DNA of 64,000 nt from Gibbula magus (GCA_936450465.1 OW388296.1:53806431-53870430), one strand, 5' to 3'; shown: positions 1 to 11,869, counted from the first letter of the stretch. The notes: generated from the sequence alone by a model not told the origin. Translations and numbers: made by a program.

Positions 1-27
1 AAGGGCATTTAGACAGGAAGATGTTTT

Positions 28-168
28 GGATAACAACTTCTTTAATGTGGAACTACACGACGTATAATTACTAACTCTTTCATCAGGTAGAATGTGAATT
101 TCTGTACATTCCACCTGATGAAGGCGTGAGTATATACTCGTATGTTAACATTAAATAAGTTGTTATCC
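28..168. repeat. Foldback (palindromic) repeat
   Basis: The arms at 28-48 and 148-168 are inverted copies with one or two mismatches. A second inner pair (about 79-95 and 110-126, TCATCAGGT / ACCTGATGA) extends the palindrome. The arm sequence recurs in the repeats at 2.1 kb and 6.3 kb, so this is a member of the same hairpin-type family. Confidence 0.6.
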
Positions 169-189
169 AGAAAATCTCCCTGTTCTTAA

Positions 190-1720
190 GGAAGCTCATC
201 TCATATCCATCAACAATAAACATTTGACCAAAGTAATATCATTGCCTGTGTAATATTGTAGTAAGATGTGTAATATACTGACTTTGGTAAATCGTTATGA
301 AACCTGTTTTATAGCTTACTATTCAGCTAACTCCACGTAGAATAAGTCCTTGTTCTTACGCCGAGGTCGTAATCAACACCCCTGAAATTGGTAGAGTACG
401 ACTGAAACTAAATCCTTCAACTCAACATCTTTCGGCCCTTTTTAAAACCAGCCTTGTCTAGAGCATACATATGTACATTAAGATGACAACATTAAGGGTC
501 ATATGAGACAAAAGATCTTAAATTTTATAAAATGGAGCGAATGTATATGAATGTCATAAAACTATTAAATACTTTGCTGTTATGCTGTAGTGAAGTTTAC
601 CCCACTTACTGCGCCGATGAATGGCTTCAGTTCTCATTGTTTTATTTTTCAACAAATGTATGCTTGCAGTTATCAAGTTGTGTAATATAAAGTCATCAAA
701 TATTACCTTCATTACTATCTTTCAATTTGACTGTGAATCATGTTTTAAAAACATATATGTGTAAACAGGAATATCCTCTCGAATTTCGTTTCCACAAAAA
801 TACTCCGATAGAACCCTCCTTTTAAGTAAATAATTCACAGGTATATATGTAATTATTACTAATTAACATAATCTTCATTGTGGTATCAACAAGCGCATGC
901 TGGATTGTTAGAAAAGTGGTAAATTATTCAGGTTGCAACAGCCGGTTATTTTCAACAATAAGGGCAATAACTTCAAATATAACAATTCTTACTGTAGATG
1001 TTATCAAACATCTATGACTAGAAACTCGTTCCGCTTTTGAAAATAAATGTCAGTGTCAATATGACCTGTGATAGCTAAAGATGTTCTACCGTACGAATTG
1101 AAAAAGTGAAGTTTGCCAAATCATTTTACATCTTTGATAGCGTTCTAGAAGTTGAGCTGATGAAGTATGTACAACTATTTTATTGATATACACCTTCTTC
1201 ATACGGCAATGTGTCGACAAAGATAGTCGATGTCAAGCAAGTAAATGTGTATAAATATTGTAAATCATTTTTCATCTAGCTTCCTCTCAATATTTGTACA
1301 TCAACCCTATCTACTGTAAAACGTATACAAATATTCTTTAAATAGTAAATAAAAACCTAAATGAACATATCTAGCAAGAAAGAAAGTCTAACTTTATAAG
1401 TGTCGGGAGCACATTAATTCTCACATCGTTAACTGTTTTTAATTTAAAAACAAACGTTTGAAGTTCAGATTAACGGTTACACTATGACCAACAATCATCT
1501 TTGATTTTGAAATGTAGAGATTCGGTCGCCATTTGCTTTGTGAAACTGAATAACGTGATATACAATGTAACATGCTTGTATCCGAATCGCCAACCTAAAG
1601 CATGCATAAATGTAACCGTAGTATAGGTCACACGTGTCATCTTCGTAATCATGAGTGTGAGTCTGAGGTATAGACGAAGAGAAGAAGAAACCTATTTCAT
1701 TTGAGTGTCGCACAGTGTAC

Positions 1721-1722
<2 letters not shown>
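190..1722. other. No gene seen; AT-rich intergenic DNA
   Basis: No open frame of coding character, RNA gene or clear repeat structure is visible. A 26-base stretch near 1139-1164 resembles 18789-18816, just outside the long foldback element at 18.8 kb, which hints at a shared but decayed repeat. Confidence 0.5.

Positions 1723-1805
<83 letters not shown>
1723..1805. repeat. (TA)n microsatellite
   Basis: About 41 uninterrupted TA units. The Tyr-Ile reading frames across it are artefacts of the repeat. Confidence 0.95.
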
Positions 1806-1807
<2 letters not shown>

Positions 1808-1895
1808 AATGTAAGGAAATAAGGAAATAACAAATTATGTAAGGAAATAACAAATTATGCTACATTTATTTAGCAATACGATATATATATATATA

Positions 1896-3025
1896 TGATA
1901 TATATTGGAATCATTATCTAACCGTTAAAGGAAGAAAATTCCATTCATATAACGTTTCACTACTTTTGGATATTTGCATTTATGAATCCAAAAATATTGT
2001 TTAGTTCTACTGAGAAATTAAATCAATAGTGGTTCTTGTAATGTGATTAATTCCATTCCTTCAAGAAAACTTATCATACCTTTAAGAACAGGAAGTTTTT
2101 CTGAATAACAACTTTTTTAATGTAAAAATATACGACGTTTAGGAGTATATTCTCACTCCTTCATCTGGTGAAATGTTAGGAAACAAGTAGTTGTCACTAA
2201 GGTGACATGATCCCCCGCCGCAAATTAATACTTCAACATTTAAAAATAATGTCAAGATCAGCAAAATCGACTGTCAAACATGTCGAAAAAGTCAAAGCGC
2301 CACTGTGACCTTGAGAATAATGTCAAGGTCACCAAAATCTAATCAGCCCTTTGTCTTTCCTAGAAGGTGCATTATGTAAGATATGATGGAATTCCGGTGA
2401 ATGGTTCTTGAGATATCCCGCTGACAACCTGTACATGTACATTAACATGTCAAAAATTAAAAATTCCACTGTGACCTTGAGAATAATGTCAAGGTCAGCA
2501 AAATCTAATCAGTCCGCCGTCTTTCCTTGGAGAAGCTATGTGTAAAATATAAAGGGAATCCAGCGAATGGTTATTGATATATCCTGCTGACAAGGGTAAA
2601 ATGACCAAGTCTTGTTGTGACCTTGAAATGAAGGTCAAGGTCACAAACCTCTGTAGGAACATTACTCTTCCTATGATGAACCCATATGCAAAATATGAAA
2701 AGAATCCAGTTAATAGTCTTTGATTTATTCCATTTCGTACGGACGTACGAACGTATGGACGGACGTACGGACGGACGGACGCAGCCGAATACTATAAACC
2801 CCGCTTCGCGCTAAACGCGCGGCGGGGGATAATAACAAAGTATGATACATTTATAGAGCAATCAAAACAATGATGAGGAAACTTTTATCAGGTAATGTAA
2901 ATAAGATAACAAATATCACATTTGTGAAGACCATTTACAAGTGAAATGCATAACCTACATCAGATGGGATGATGAGGAAGTAAGCATATATGCCGAAACG
3001 CCGTGAATATTCACAATAAAGAAGT

Positions 3026-3027
<2 letters not shown>
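1896..3027 (+). repeat. Dispersed repeat copy interrupted by a second element
   Basis: The sequence 1896-2181 plus 2831-3027 is closely repeated, in the same order and orientation, at 6108-6592. Its right end carries the inverted form (CACAATAAAGAAGTTGT) of a motif near 2108-2120, so the right half behaves as a short inverted-repeat element. The copy here is split at 2182-2830 by a Helentron-like insertion, and its right end runs directly into a (TA)n tract. Confidence 0.75.
2182..2830 (-). mobile_element. Helentron-like non-autonomous element (pearl/HINE type)
   Basis: Comparison with the uninterrupted copy at 6.4 kb defines both ends. Read on the minus strand, the element starts with a GC-rich palindrome (TCCCCCGCCGC) and ends in ACTACTTGTT. 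There is no target-site duplication, and the empty site reads T^T. The interior has repeated blocks of GTGACCTTGA...TCAAGGTCAC type. The same termini frame the larger plus-strand element at 41.1-42.5 kb. Missing duplication, T-T insertion, a terminal hairpin and internal tandem repeats match what is known of Helentron-derived elements; the class assignment is inferred. Confidence 0.6.

Positions 3028-3116
<89 letters not shown>
3028..3116. repeat. (AT)n microsatellite
   Basis: About 44 AT units, directly at the right end of the 1896-3027 repeat. The sister copy at 6.59 kb has unique sequence at the same point, so the microsatellite grew or was acquired at this copy only. Confidence 0.95.
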
Positions 3117-3119
<3 letters not shown>

Positions 3120-3221
3120 CATATGAACGGTACACCACCGCATTTCCTGAAGGTTTCCGTGCCATCCAGTGTCATTAAATCAGAATCCACTATGCATTTC
3201 AGGGGTAGCACCCCCCTATCT

Positions 3222-3304
3222 AGCACGGAAAAGAGAGGGAAATACTGCAAGACTTAAATCAGCCAGTTATGGAGACTGACAAAAGTTACGCCTTGCGTAG
3301 GGGA
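3222..3304 (+). repeat. Diverged copy of the 84-bp hairpin repeat
   Basis: Aligns over its whole length with 43249-43332 at roughly three-quarters identity. It shares the blocks GGGAAATACTGCAAG, AGCCAGTT and CTTGCGT. The outer stem TGCAAG/CTTGCG is kept although individual bases differ from the other copies. Confidence 0.55.
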
Positions 3305-4143
3305 GTTGGAGTCATTACTAAGACCATATATATGAAAGGTTTTAAATTTGATGTAAAGGACAAAGTACTTGACCTAAATCGTGTTCTCAGCATTCCTATA
3401 AAGTGGAACTATGGTAAAATTGTCTTTATGTTCCCTTTGTTGAGGTTTACAGAAGACCACTAAGGACTCAATATGTGTTAATTTTATGTCCGAAAATATT
3501 TTCCCTAAAGTCTGTGACAATTGGGACAGTGAAGTAAATGATTATATAAATTTGAAGACTGTATTTTTACAGTATAGCCATTCTGACAGAGATGCGAAAC
3601 ACATTGACTTTGAATTTAAATTCAAACACAAAACTATTTACACAAAAGTTGGTGAAAATTAATTTGGTTTATAATAATTTATATCTCATGTAGTTCAGTA
3701 AGTGAGAACACCTATCATGTATATATAGAAGGTCCATTAACTCCAGAGAGAAAGAATGAGGATGAAAGAGTTGCTGCTTCATATATATTAATATCCATTA
3801 TTTTCCCAGGGAGATAACTCTTGACACAGACACCCAGGATTATGTTCTTCTCTCAAACCAACTAGTCAAAGAATCTGAAATCATTCTCTTATTATTGATA
3901 ATTCTTGAGTAGAGACAAACTATTTCAATTCTCTGTTTGGTGAATCAACTTTTTCATCCTAGCTCTCTCACACAGTTTGATGTATTCCTGCTCACTCCAA
4001 GAAGCATTCTGCATGCTCAGTGTTGTACAGAGTGAGTTAACCACACTAAACTCCCCATGTATCCCATGTAAAGGCGGGCCGCCATTGTTGCTCGACATGT
4101 CCATTTTCTTGCATGTTATATACAGAAGGATTAAAGCATCTCC
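3305..4143. other. No gene seen
   Basis: AT-rich DNA with only short, unconvincing open frames. The open frame that starts at 3269 begins inside the hairpin repeat and has no recognisable domain. Confidence 0.5.
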
Positions 4144-4275
4144 CTGGGGTGTCTCCACGAGAATATCACAGGTCTGTGGGTGTCTCCACGAGAATATCAC
4201 AGGTCTGTGGGTGTCTCCACGAGAGTATCACAGGTCTGTGGGTGTCTCCACGAGAATATCACAGGTCTGTGGGTG
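4144..4275. repeat. 31-bp tandem repeat, 4 copies
   Basis: The unit beginning GTGTCTCCACGAGAATATCA recurs at 4151, 4182, 4213 and 4244 with one base change in the third copy. Confidence 0.9.
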
Positions 4276-5018
4276 AGATTTAGTTGTAGTTAAAAGTAGT
4301 TGTATAAATTTAGGTTTGTCATACACAAATACATTTTAAATACAAAAAAATATAATTTTACAACAATATTAAACACCAAACTGGCGAATAAGACTCTTAA
4401 AGGACATTTTTTAGGATAATAAAAATTTGAATATAAGAGGCATGAAATATATGTATATGTATAAATGAAGAAGCTAAAATATTTTGGAAATTTATTTTTA
4501 ATTCATAACAAATAAAAACGTGTCAGTAACTTTGACAACAACATTTAAAGACATATTCAAACAAATAACACGTTTATCCTCATAAAAGTTACATTGAATT
4601 AAGAATACATCTTCAACCATATATAAACGTTAACCCTTGTCAATAATAACACAATATTTGCAATTAACTGTTCGTAAAAGATGAACACGAGGCTTGGTAT
4701 TTGGTTATTGACATTTAGTCCCCGGAAAAGATAGATGAAATTTTACGTTTTAAAACTTTATATAAGTTACATAAGTTGCTAAGACCATCTGGATATATCA
4801 AATTATTATAGACTTACCGATTCTTCTTTATATTTTGCTGTAGGGTCTGGGTGCCTGACTTATTGGCTCTTTTCAGAGCCGACTTGTAGTAATCTCGATG
4901 CGTCTCGTGTTGATAGACAAGATACTCAGCTGAATCCCTGTATCGTCTCCTGTGACAAAATATTTCAATGTATTGCTGTAATGAGGCATATCTTTTCAGA
5001 TTTTGTTTCAAGTATGTC
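4276..5018. other. No gene seen
   Basis: AT-rich sequence. The open frame at 4814-5020 (minus) has no recognised domain and no supporting splice or repeat context. Confidence 0.45.
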
Positions 5019-5610
5019 ATACACCGAGAGGCAAAAGAAACGATAAAGAGAGTTATAATTTCATCAGACTATGATACTTATACGTATGAATATGTTATAT
5101 CTGTCCAAACAGACATGGGTTGTTAAACAGCTTTTTGAAAAGTTTTGAAGAAAATTATGTTTGGTATTTAGGGTTTAATTTTAATTTTTTATTCATGAGA
5201 GTATGATTCTCTATATTAACGGGGTGCTGCAGTTGTCTTTTCAAAAGGGTTTTTTGAACATTATGTTTGGCATTTAAGGTAAAATTTCATGAAATAAGGA
5301 AATTATGTTAGTAGTATGTTGTGGGTATAGTGTACCTCATTTGACGTTAAATCGATGACGCATCGTTGCTGTAGGATGTCATAATACAAGCCAAAACACC
5401 ATATTTCACTCTCCTATCTGGTTAAGGAGACGTAAAAACGAATTCTTTTAAAAGTCGTGTTTTTCAGAAATAAGAACAGAACTGTTTAAAAAATTACAAA
5501 TTAAATTTAGTTGCTCAAAGAGACACAGTGTAACTGTTTCAGTCATGCCCGTCCCGTGTGGATTACAATATCTAGCATATTTATTGGTATCGTTTTGCCC
5601 CGGGTGTATT
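5019..5610. mobile_element. TIR element, older copy of the 58.8-kb family
   Basis: Collinear with 58787-59375 through most of its length, for example the shared ATGACGCATCGTTGC and GTGTTTTTCAGAA blocks. The ends are decayed inverted repeats: ATACACCGAGAGGCAAAAG on the left and CTTTTGCC...GGGTGTAT-like on the right. It is a non-autonomous DNA element with no coding capacity seen. Confidence 0.6.
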
Positions 5611-6029
5611 TTGGTAATATAAATTTGATACTGCTACAAGGATGTTATTCCCTAATATCATGTTTATTTCTAGTTTATGAAAGATTTTCTCTGCGTGTCA
5701 CGGAAATACATAATGACAATAAAACAATATGATTTAAACTCATAACTCGTACGGAAATGAAACTTTCATCTGTCTGGAACTAACGTGACATATATAATTA
5801 TGTATAGCAAACTCTGCCATGATATAACCAGTTATCGAACTAATCAACCGGTTTGAAGGACAAGGCTATGGTGCCATGTAATATGTAAAGTGACTTTAAT
5901 GACAATTATTTGGCAGGGTTGTTTTTAACGATAACGATTAACTATTAAATACCAATTTACGACATTTTCCCTCTTACGCAGGTTTATCAAGTACAGCTCA
6001 AGTTGACCATATATACACAGAGAAATATG
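5611..6029. other. No gene seen
   Basis: Unique-looking AT-rich sequence. Nothing supportable was found. Confidence 0.4.
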
Positions 6030-6592
6030 TTAAGCACCCTCAAGTTTTTTCACCACAAAAATTGTCTGATAAGAAAGAAAACAGTGTGTCAGTAAAACTA
6101 ATGGTATGATATATATTGGAATCATTATCTAACCGTTTAAGGAAGAAAATTCCATTCACATAACGTTTCACTACTTTTGGATATTTGCATTTATCAAATC
6201 CAAAAACATTGTTTAGTTATACTGAGAAATTAATCAATAGTGGTTTTTGTAATGTGATTAATTCAATTCTTTCAAGAAAACTTATCATACCTTTAAGAAC
6301 GGGAAGCTTTTCTGAATAACAATTTCTTTAATGTGAAAATATACGACGTTTAGGAGTATATTCTCACTCCTTCTTCTGGTGAAATGTTAGGAAATAACAA
6401 AGTATGATACATTTTTATAGCAAACAAAACAATGATGAGGAAACTTTTATCAGGTAATGTAAATAAGATACCAAATATAACATCTGTGCAGACCATTTAC
6501 AAGTGGAATGCATATCCTACATCAGATGGGATGATGAGGAAGTAAGCATATATGCCGAAACGTCGTGAATATTCACAATAAAGAAGTTGTTT
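6030..6592 (+). repeat. Dispersed repeat with the uninterrupted (empty) site
   Basis: Positions 6030-6300 match 1896-2100, 20650-20920 and 21970-22230 (shared ATGATATAT...ATCATTATCTA and TTAATTCCATTCTTTCAAGA-type blocks). Positions 6296-6592 match the flanks of the 2182-2830 insertion. At about 6393-6394 the sequence is uninterrupted and represents the pre-insertion allele of the Helentron-like element. Confidence 0.75.
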
Positions 6593-7620
6593 TCCATCAA
6601 CAATTTCTCTCTCAGAAATACCACATTCAAAGATTTTTGACCATATATATATATATAATTTTATATGTTGTACTATTCTATCACTAACTAGAACTATTTT
6701 AATGTCAATATTCTCTTAAGGGTGAACTATATTTTATCATCCCACCAAACAAAGTATACAAATCTTCTTAATTGTATTTTGAACAAGGGAAGTATCTCCC
6801 CTTTCAAGAAACCAAGAGAAAGACAAACCGGAAAGAAACAAGTTCGTGTAACCGTATGTGTAACCATCATCATGGGATCAGTATTGATAAAGTCTACTGT
6901 CTTAATTAGTGATGCCATATCAGAATATAACACTCTGAAACTACACTCAATATGAGTATCAAACGACCTCATACTTTAAACATTGATTACATGAATAATT
7001 CCCTATTAAAGATCGTTGTGGTATAATAATTCTGTGAATATGATCGTAATTCAATGCTGAAAAATAGTTCTTCTATGATGAAAGCAATACATCTTAATAA
7101 TCTTTGCTATGTGATTTACCACATTGTACATGAGAGCCTATCTTTCAATAGTGAATGAATGATTATAACACGTATTCTCAAATACCAATGTCTTAAAGCA
7201 TTATGAACAATAACGTACCATAGGTTATTTCAAGCAACATTATTTAATATACACTCTTATTCAGTATCAACAAGAATACTTCATTCAAATGGGAATGATT
7301 ATGAGATATGTTCATCCAATATGGAATATTAAAATATCGTGTAATATATGTGTATTAGATTAAAGACAAAAAATGCACTGACTCATATCTTTCAGAAATT
7401 ATATGCATGTACTACTGTATGTAAGAATGCATACATACACACATACATACAAACAAACCTATAAACATAGATATACACATTCATGCACACACATACACAC
7501 TTACATGAATGCATGTAAGTATGTGCATGCAGTTATACATATAATACATCAACACATATACATGTATGTATGCATTACCAAGACATAGCTCTATTTTTCT
7601 TTATTGTTTCAAACTAACTA
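6593..7620. other. No gene seen; CA/ATAC-rich low complexity at 7400-7570
   Basis: Nothing coding is supportable. The stretch around 7400-7570 is an irregular mix of ACAT, ACAC and ATAC units. Confidence 0.5.
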
Positions 7621-10600
7621 ATATAATTTCTGTTTAACACAGGAAATGTCATATTCAACATTCATTTCTTGGGTACATCTACCATTGTTTCGAATTATCT
7701 ATCATATAACCTATCTATCTTCTGTCATTGTTTCAAACTAAATATTATAATTTCTGTTTAACACTTGAAATGCCATATTCAACATTCATTACTTAGGTAC
7801 AGCTACCATTGTTCAAAGCATATATCATATAACCTATCTATCTTCTCTCATTGTTTCAAACTAATTATTATAACCTCTGTTTAACACTTGAAATGTCATA
7901 TTCAACATTCATTTCTCAGGTACAGCTACCATTGTTCAAATCATCTATCATATAAACTATCTATCTTCTCTCATTGTTTAAAACTAAATATTATAACCTC
8001 TGTTTAACACTGGAACTGTCATATTCAACATTCATTACTTGAGTACAGCTACCATTGTTTCAAAGCATCTATCATATACCGGTAACCTATCTATCTTCTC
8101 TCATTGTTCAAACTAAATATTATGATTTCTGTTTAACACTTGAAATGTCATATTCAACATTCATTTCTCAGGTACAGCTAACATTGTTCAAATCATCTAT
8201 CATATAAACTATCTATCTTCTCTCATTGTTTAAAACTAAATATTATAACCTCTGTTTAACACTCGAACTGTCATATTCAACATTCATTACTTGAGTACAG
8301 CTACCATTGTTTCAAAGCATCTATCATATACCGGTAACCTATCTATCTTCTCTCATTGTTTCAAACTAAATATTATGATTTCTGTTTCACACTTGAACTG
8401 TCATATTCAACATTCATAAGTTAGGTACAGCTACCATTGTTTCAAAACATCTATCATATAACCTATCTATCTTCTCTCATTGTTTCAAACTAAATATTAT
8501 GATTTCCGTTTAACACCTGAAATGTCATATTCAACATTCATTACTTAGGTACAGCTACCATTGTTTCAAAGTATCTATCATATAACCTATCTATCTTCTC
8601 TCATTGTTTCAAACAAAATATTATGATTTCCGTTTAACACCTGAAATGTCATATTCAACATTCATTACTTAGGTACAGCTACCATTGTTTCAAAGTATCT
8701 ATCATATAACCTATCTATCTTCTCTCATTGTTTCAAACAAAATATTATGATTTCCGTTTAACACCTGAAATGTCATATCCAACATTCATCACTTAGGTAC
8801 AGCTACCATTGTTCAAAGCATCTATCATATAACCTATCTATCTTCTCTCATTGTTTCAAACTAATTATTATAACCTCTGTTTAACACTTGAAATGTCATA
8901 TTCAACATTCATTTCTCAGGTACAGCTACCATTGTTCAAATCATCTATCATATAAACTATCTATCTTCTCTCATTGTTTAAAACTAAATATTATAACCTC
9001 TGTTTAACACTGGAACTGTCATATTCAACATTCATTACTTGAGTACAGCTACCATTGTTTCAAAGCATCTATCATATACCGGTAACCTATCTATCTTCTC
9101 TCATTGTTCAAACTAAATATTATGATTTCTGTTTAACACTTGAAATGTCATATTCAACATTCATTTCTCAGGTACAGCTAACATTGTTCAAATCATCTAT
9201 CATATAAACTATCTATCTTCTCTCATTGTTTAAAACTAAATATTATAACCTCTGTTTAACACTCGAACTGTCATATTCAACATTCATTACTTGAGTACAG
9301 CTACCATTGTTTCAAAGCATCTATCATATACCGGTAACCTATCTATCTTCTCTCATTGTTTCAAACTAAATATTATGATTTCTGTTTCACACTTGAACTG
9401 TCATATTCAACATTCATAAGTTAGGTACAGCTACCATTGTTTCAAAACATCTATCATATAACCTATCTATCTTCTCTCATTGTTTCAAACTAAATATTAT
9501 GATTTCCGTTTAACACCTGAAATGTCATATTCAACATTCATTACTTAGGTACAGCTACCATTGTTTCAAAGTATCTATCATATAACCTATCTATCTTCTC
9601 TCATTGTTTCAAACAAAATATTATGATTTCCGTTTAACACCTGAAATGTCATATTCAACATTCATTACTTAGGTACAGCTACCATTGTTTCAAAGTATCT
9701 ATCATATAACCTATCTATCTTCTCTCATTGTTTCAAACAAAATATTATGATTTCCGTTTAACACCTGAAATGTCATATCCAACATTCATCACTTAGGTAC
9801 AGCTACCATTGTTCAAAGCATCTATCATATAACCTATCTATCTTCTCTCATTGTTTCAAACTAATTATTATGATTTCTGTTTAACTCTTGAAATGTCATA
9901 TTCAACATTCATTTCTCAGGTACAGCTGCCATTGTTTCAAAGCATATATCATATAACCTATCTATTTTCTCTCATTGTTTCAAACTAAATATTATGATTT
10001 CTGTTTAACACTTGAAATGTCATATTCAACATTCATCACTTAGGTACAGCTACCATTGTTCAAAGCATCTATTTTATAACCTATCTATCTTCTCTCATTG
10101 TTTCAAACTAAATATTATAATTACTGTTTAACACTTGAAATGTCATATTCAACATTCATTACTTAGGTACAGCTACCATTGTTCAAAGCATCTATCATAT
10201 AACCTATCTATCTTCTCTCATTGTTCAAACTAAATATTATAACCTCTGTTTAACACCTGAAATGCCATATTCAACATTCATCACTTAGGTACAGCTACCA
10301 TTGTTCAAAGCATATATCGTATAACCTATCTATCTTCTCTCATTGTTTCAAACTAATTATTATGATTTCTGTTTAACACTTGAAATGTCATATTCAACAT
10401 TCATTTCTCAGGTACAGCTACCATTGTTTCAAAGCATCTATCATATAACCTATTTATCTTCTCTCATTGTTTCAAACTAACTATTATAACCTCTGTTTAA
10501 CACTGGAACTGTCATATTCAACATTCATTACTTGGGTACAGCTACCATTGTTTCAAAGCATCTATCATATACCCTATCTATCTTCTCTCATTGTTGAAAA

Positions 10601-10915
10601 CTAAATATTATGATTTCTGTTTCACACTGGAACTGTCATATTCAACATTCATTACTTAGGTACAGCTACCATTGTTTCAAAGCATCTATCATATAACATA
10701 TCTATCTTCTCTCATTGTTTCAAACTAAATATTATGATTTCTGTTTAACACTGGAACTGTCATATTCAACATTCATTACTTAGGTACAGCTACCATTGTT
10801 TCAAAACATCTATCACATAACCTATCTATCTTCTCTCATTGTTTCAAACTAAATATTATAACCTCTGTTTAACACTGGAACTGTCATATTCAAAATGAAT
10901 TACTTAAGTACAGCT
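7621..10915. repeat. 124-bp satellite array with a 1000-bp higher-order unit
   Basis: About 26-27 head-to-tail monomers of 121-125 bp. Each contains CATATTCAACATTCAT, GGTACAGCTACCATTG and CCTATCTATCTTCTCTCATT. Positions 7822-8871 recur at 8822-9871 at an offset of exactly 1000 bp. I saw no difference at the points I checked inside these limits, including private variants such as the CCGGTAA insertions. This means a block of about eight monomers duplicated recently. The edges (7621-7800, 10850-10915) are more degenerate. Confidence 0.95.
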
Positions 10916-11238
10916 GTCTTTGGCTCGAATTATATATCATAATCATTGTTTATCACTGGAAAAACATATTCAAGATTTTTTCTCGGGTTTAGCTGTCATT
11001 GTTTTAGATTATCTATTATAATCCCTGTTGAAACTGTCACATTCAAGTTGCATCACTCAAGTACACCTGTCATTGGTTTAAATTACCTTTTATTATCTGG
11101 GAAACGCTGGAAAGAGATGAATTGCAGAAAACTTTCTGATGATTGAGATGATGATTCTTAATGCTCACTCGTCTTCTGTTATTTGTTATTTATTATTAAT
11201 TATTGCATTGTTTCAAGTTATCCTTTGTGCTATTTGTT
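10916..11238. other. Degenerate satellite edge, then unique DNA
   Basis: Decayed monomer fragments (CAGCTGTC, CATTGTTT) fade out by about 11100. No gene is visible before the stem-loop at 11239. Confidence 0.5.
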
Positions 11239-11254
11239 AGCCCTGAAAAGGGCT
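11239..11254 (-). terminator. Histone-mRNA-type 3' stem-loop
   Basis: Read on the minus strand it is AGCCCTTTTCAGGGCT: a perfect 6-bp stem with a 4-base TTTC loop. It matches the metazoan replication-dependent histone consensus (GGYYYUUHUHARRRCC) except for a compensated G-C to A-U change at the base pair of the stem foot. It starts 47 nt after the TGA of the acidic-protein gene, the spacing normal for histone mRNAs. It is followed by AACAAATAGCACAAAGGA, with a purine-rich block where a U7-binding downstream element would lie. The role in 3'-end formation is inferred. Confidence 0.7.
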
Positions 11255-11301
11255 GTTAGAACAACCTGTTCTATATTTGAGTGCTGATCTATTCGGTGAT
11301 A

Positions 11302-11721
11302 TCAGCTGTCTGTGTCGTCCATTTCTTCCATCTCATCCTCATCTTCAATCTCTTCTCCTTCATACATTCCGTCCTCAATTACCTCCCAGCCCACCTCATC
11401 TTCACTGTCCTCCTCCTCCTCCTCATCTTCTTCTTCATCGTCCTCCGAGTTGTCCAGCTGGGACACTTCATACCGCAGTTCAGCAACTCTCTCGGCCTTT
11501 TCGCATGCGTACTCATAATAAGCGTTGCGCACTCCTTCAACTGTAGCCATTCTCAGACGAAGGTTATATCTGAAGGAGCGATGGTTCTCGACCCTGGCCT
11601 TGTCATAACGACACTGTAAACCCTCCAACTTGTCGTTCAGAAGCACAACCTGCTCACACGCCTTCTTAAACTTCATCTCGGTTTCACGTAGGTTTGAGTA
11701 CAGTTCTTCATTGCTGTCCAT
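11302..11721 (-). CDS. Small acidic coiled-coil protein, intronless, conserved-looking hypothetical
   Basis: A complete 139-residue frame. The ATG at 11721 has A at -3 and G at +4, a good start context. Residues 1-90 are highly charged and heptad-like, with an aromatic/basic centre around RSFRYNLRLRMATVEGVRNA (49-67) and YYEYACEKAERV (68-79). Residues 92-110 and 121-137 are runs of Asp and Glu, giving an acidic tail like those of histone chaperones. That comparison is compositional only. I recall similar uncharacterised proteins in marine invertebrates but cannot name a family. No intron signals occur, and the codons behind the acidic run vary. The gene is framed by TATA-like and CCAAT/E2F-like sequences upstream and by a histone-type stem-loop 47 nt past the stop, which suggests S-phase expression. 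It could instead be one copy of a multigene family or a retrocopy. Confidence 0.8.
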   Translation of the reverse strand: MDSNEELYSNLRETEMKFKKACEQVVLLNDKLEGLQCRYDKARVENHRSFRYNLRLRMATVEGVRNAYYEYACEKAERVAELRYEVSQLDNSEDDEEEDEEEEEDSEDEVGWEVIEDGMYEGEEIEDEDEMEEMDDTDS

Positions 11722-11786
11722 ATTGCCCGTCTCTTCCTCTGTTTAACCGTGTGTTTGGAAACGAAGCTGGTTACTGTAGGTCACTG

Positions 11787-11794
11787 TTTAAATA
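11787..11794 (-). promoter_or_regulatory. TATA-like box for the acidic-protein gene
   Basis: TATTTAAA on the minus strand, 66-73 nt upstream of the ATG. This allows a start site about 30 nt downstream and a short leader of about 40 nt, as in histone genes. Inferred from position only. Confidence 0.35.
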
Positions 11795-11859
11795 TCTGGT
11801 GAGCGATGTGTCATTTGAAATTACAGTAAACTCACCGCCTGCCATAACGTAGCTAATTA

Positions 11860-11869
11860 GCGCGCCAAT
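11860..11869 (-). promoter_or_regulatory. Overlapping CCAAT and E2F-like site
   Basis: Minus-strand ATTGGCGCGC combines an inverted CCAAT box with a GGCGCG E2F-type core, about 140 nt upstream of the ATG. It resembles S-phase promoters but is a short motif that could occur by chance. Confidence 0.3.

Noticed and set aside
7621..10915. CRISPR-like regular repeats
   Set aside because: Contiguous 124-bp satellite monomers with no unique spacers, in an animal genome.
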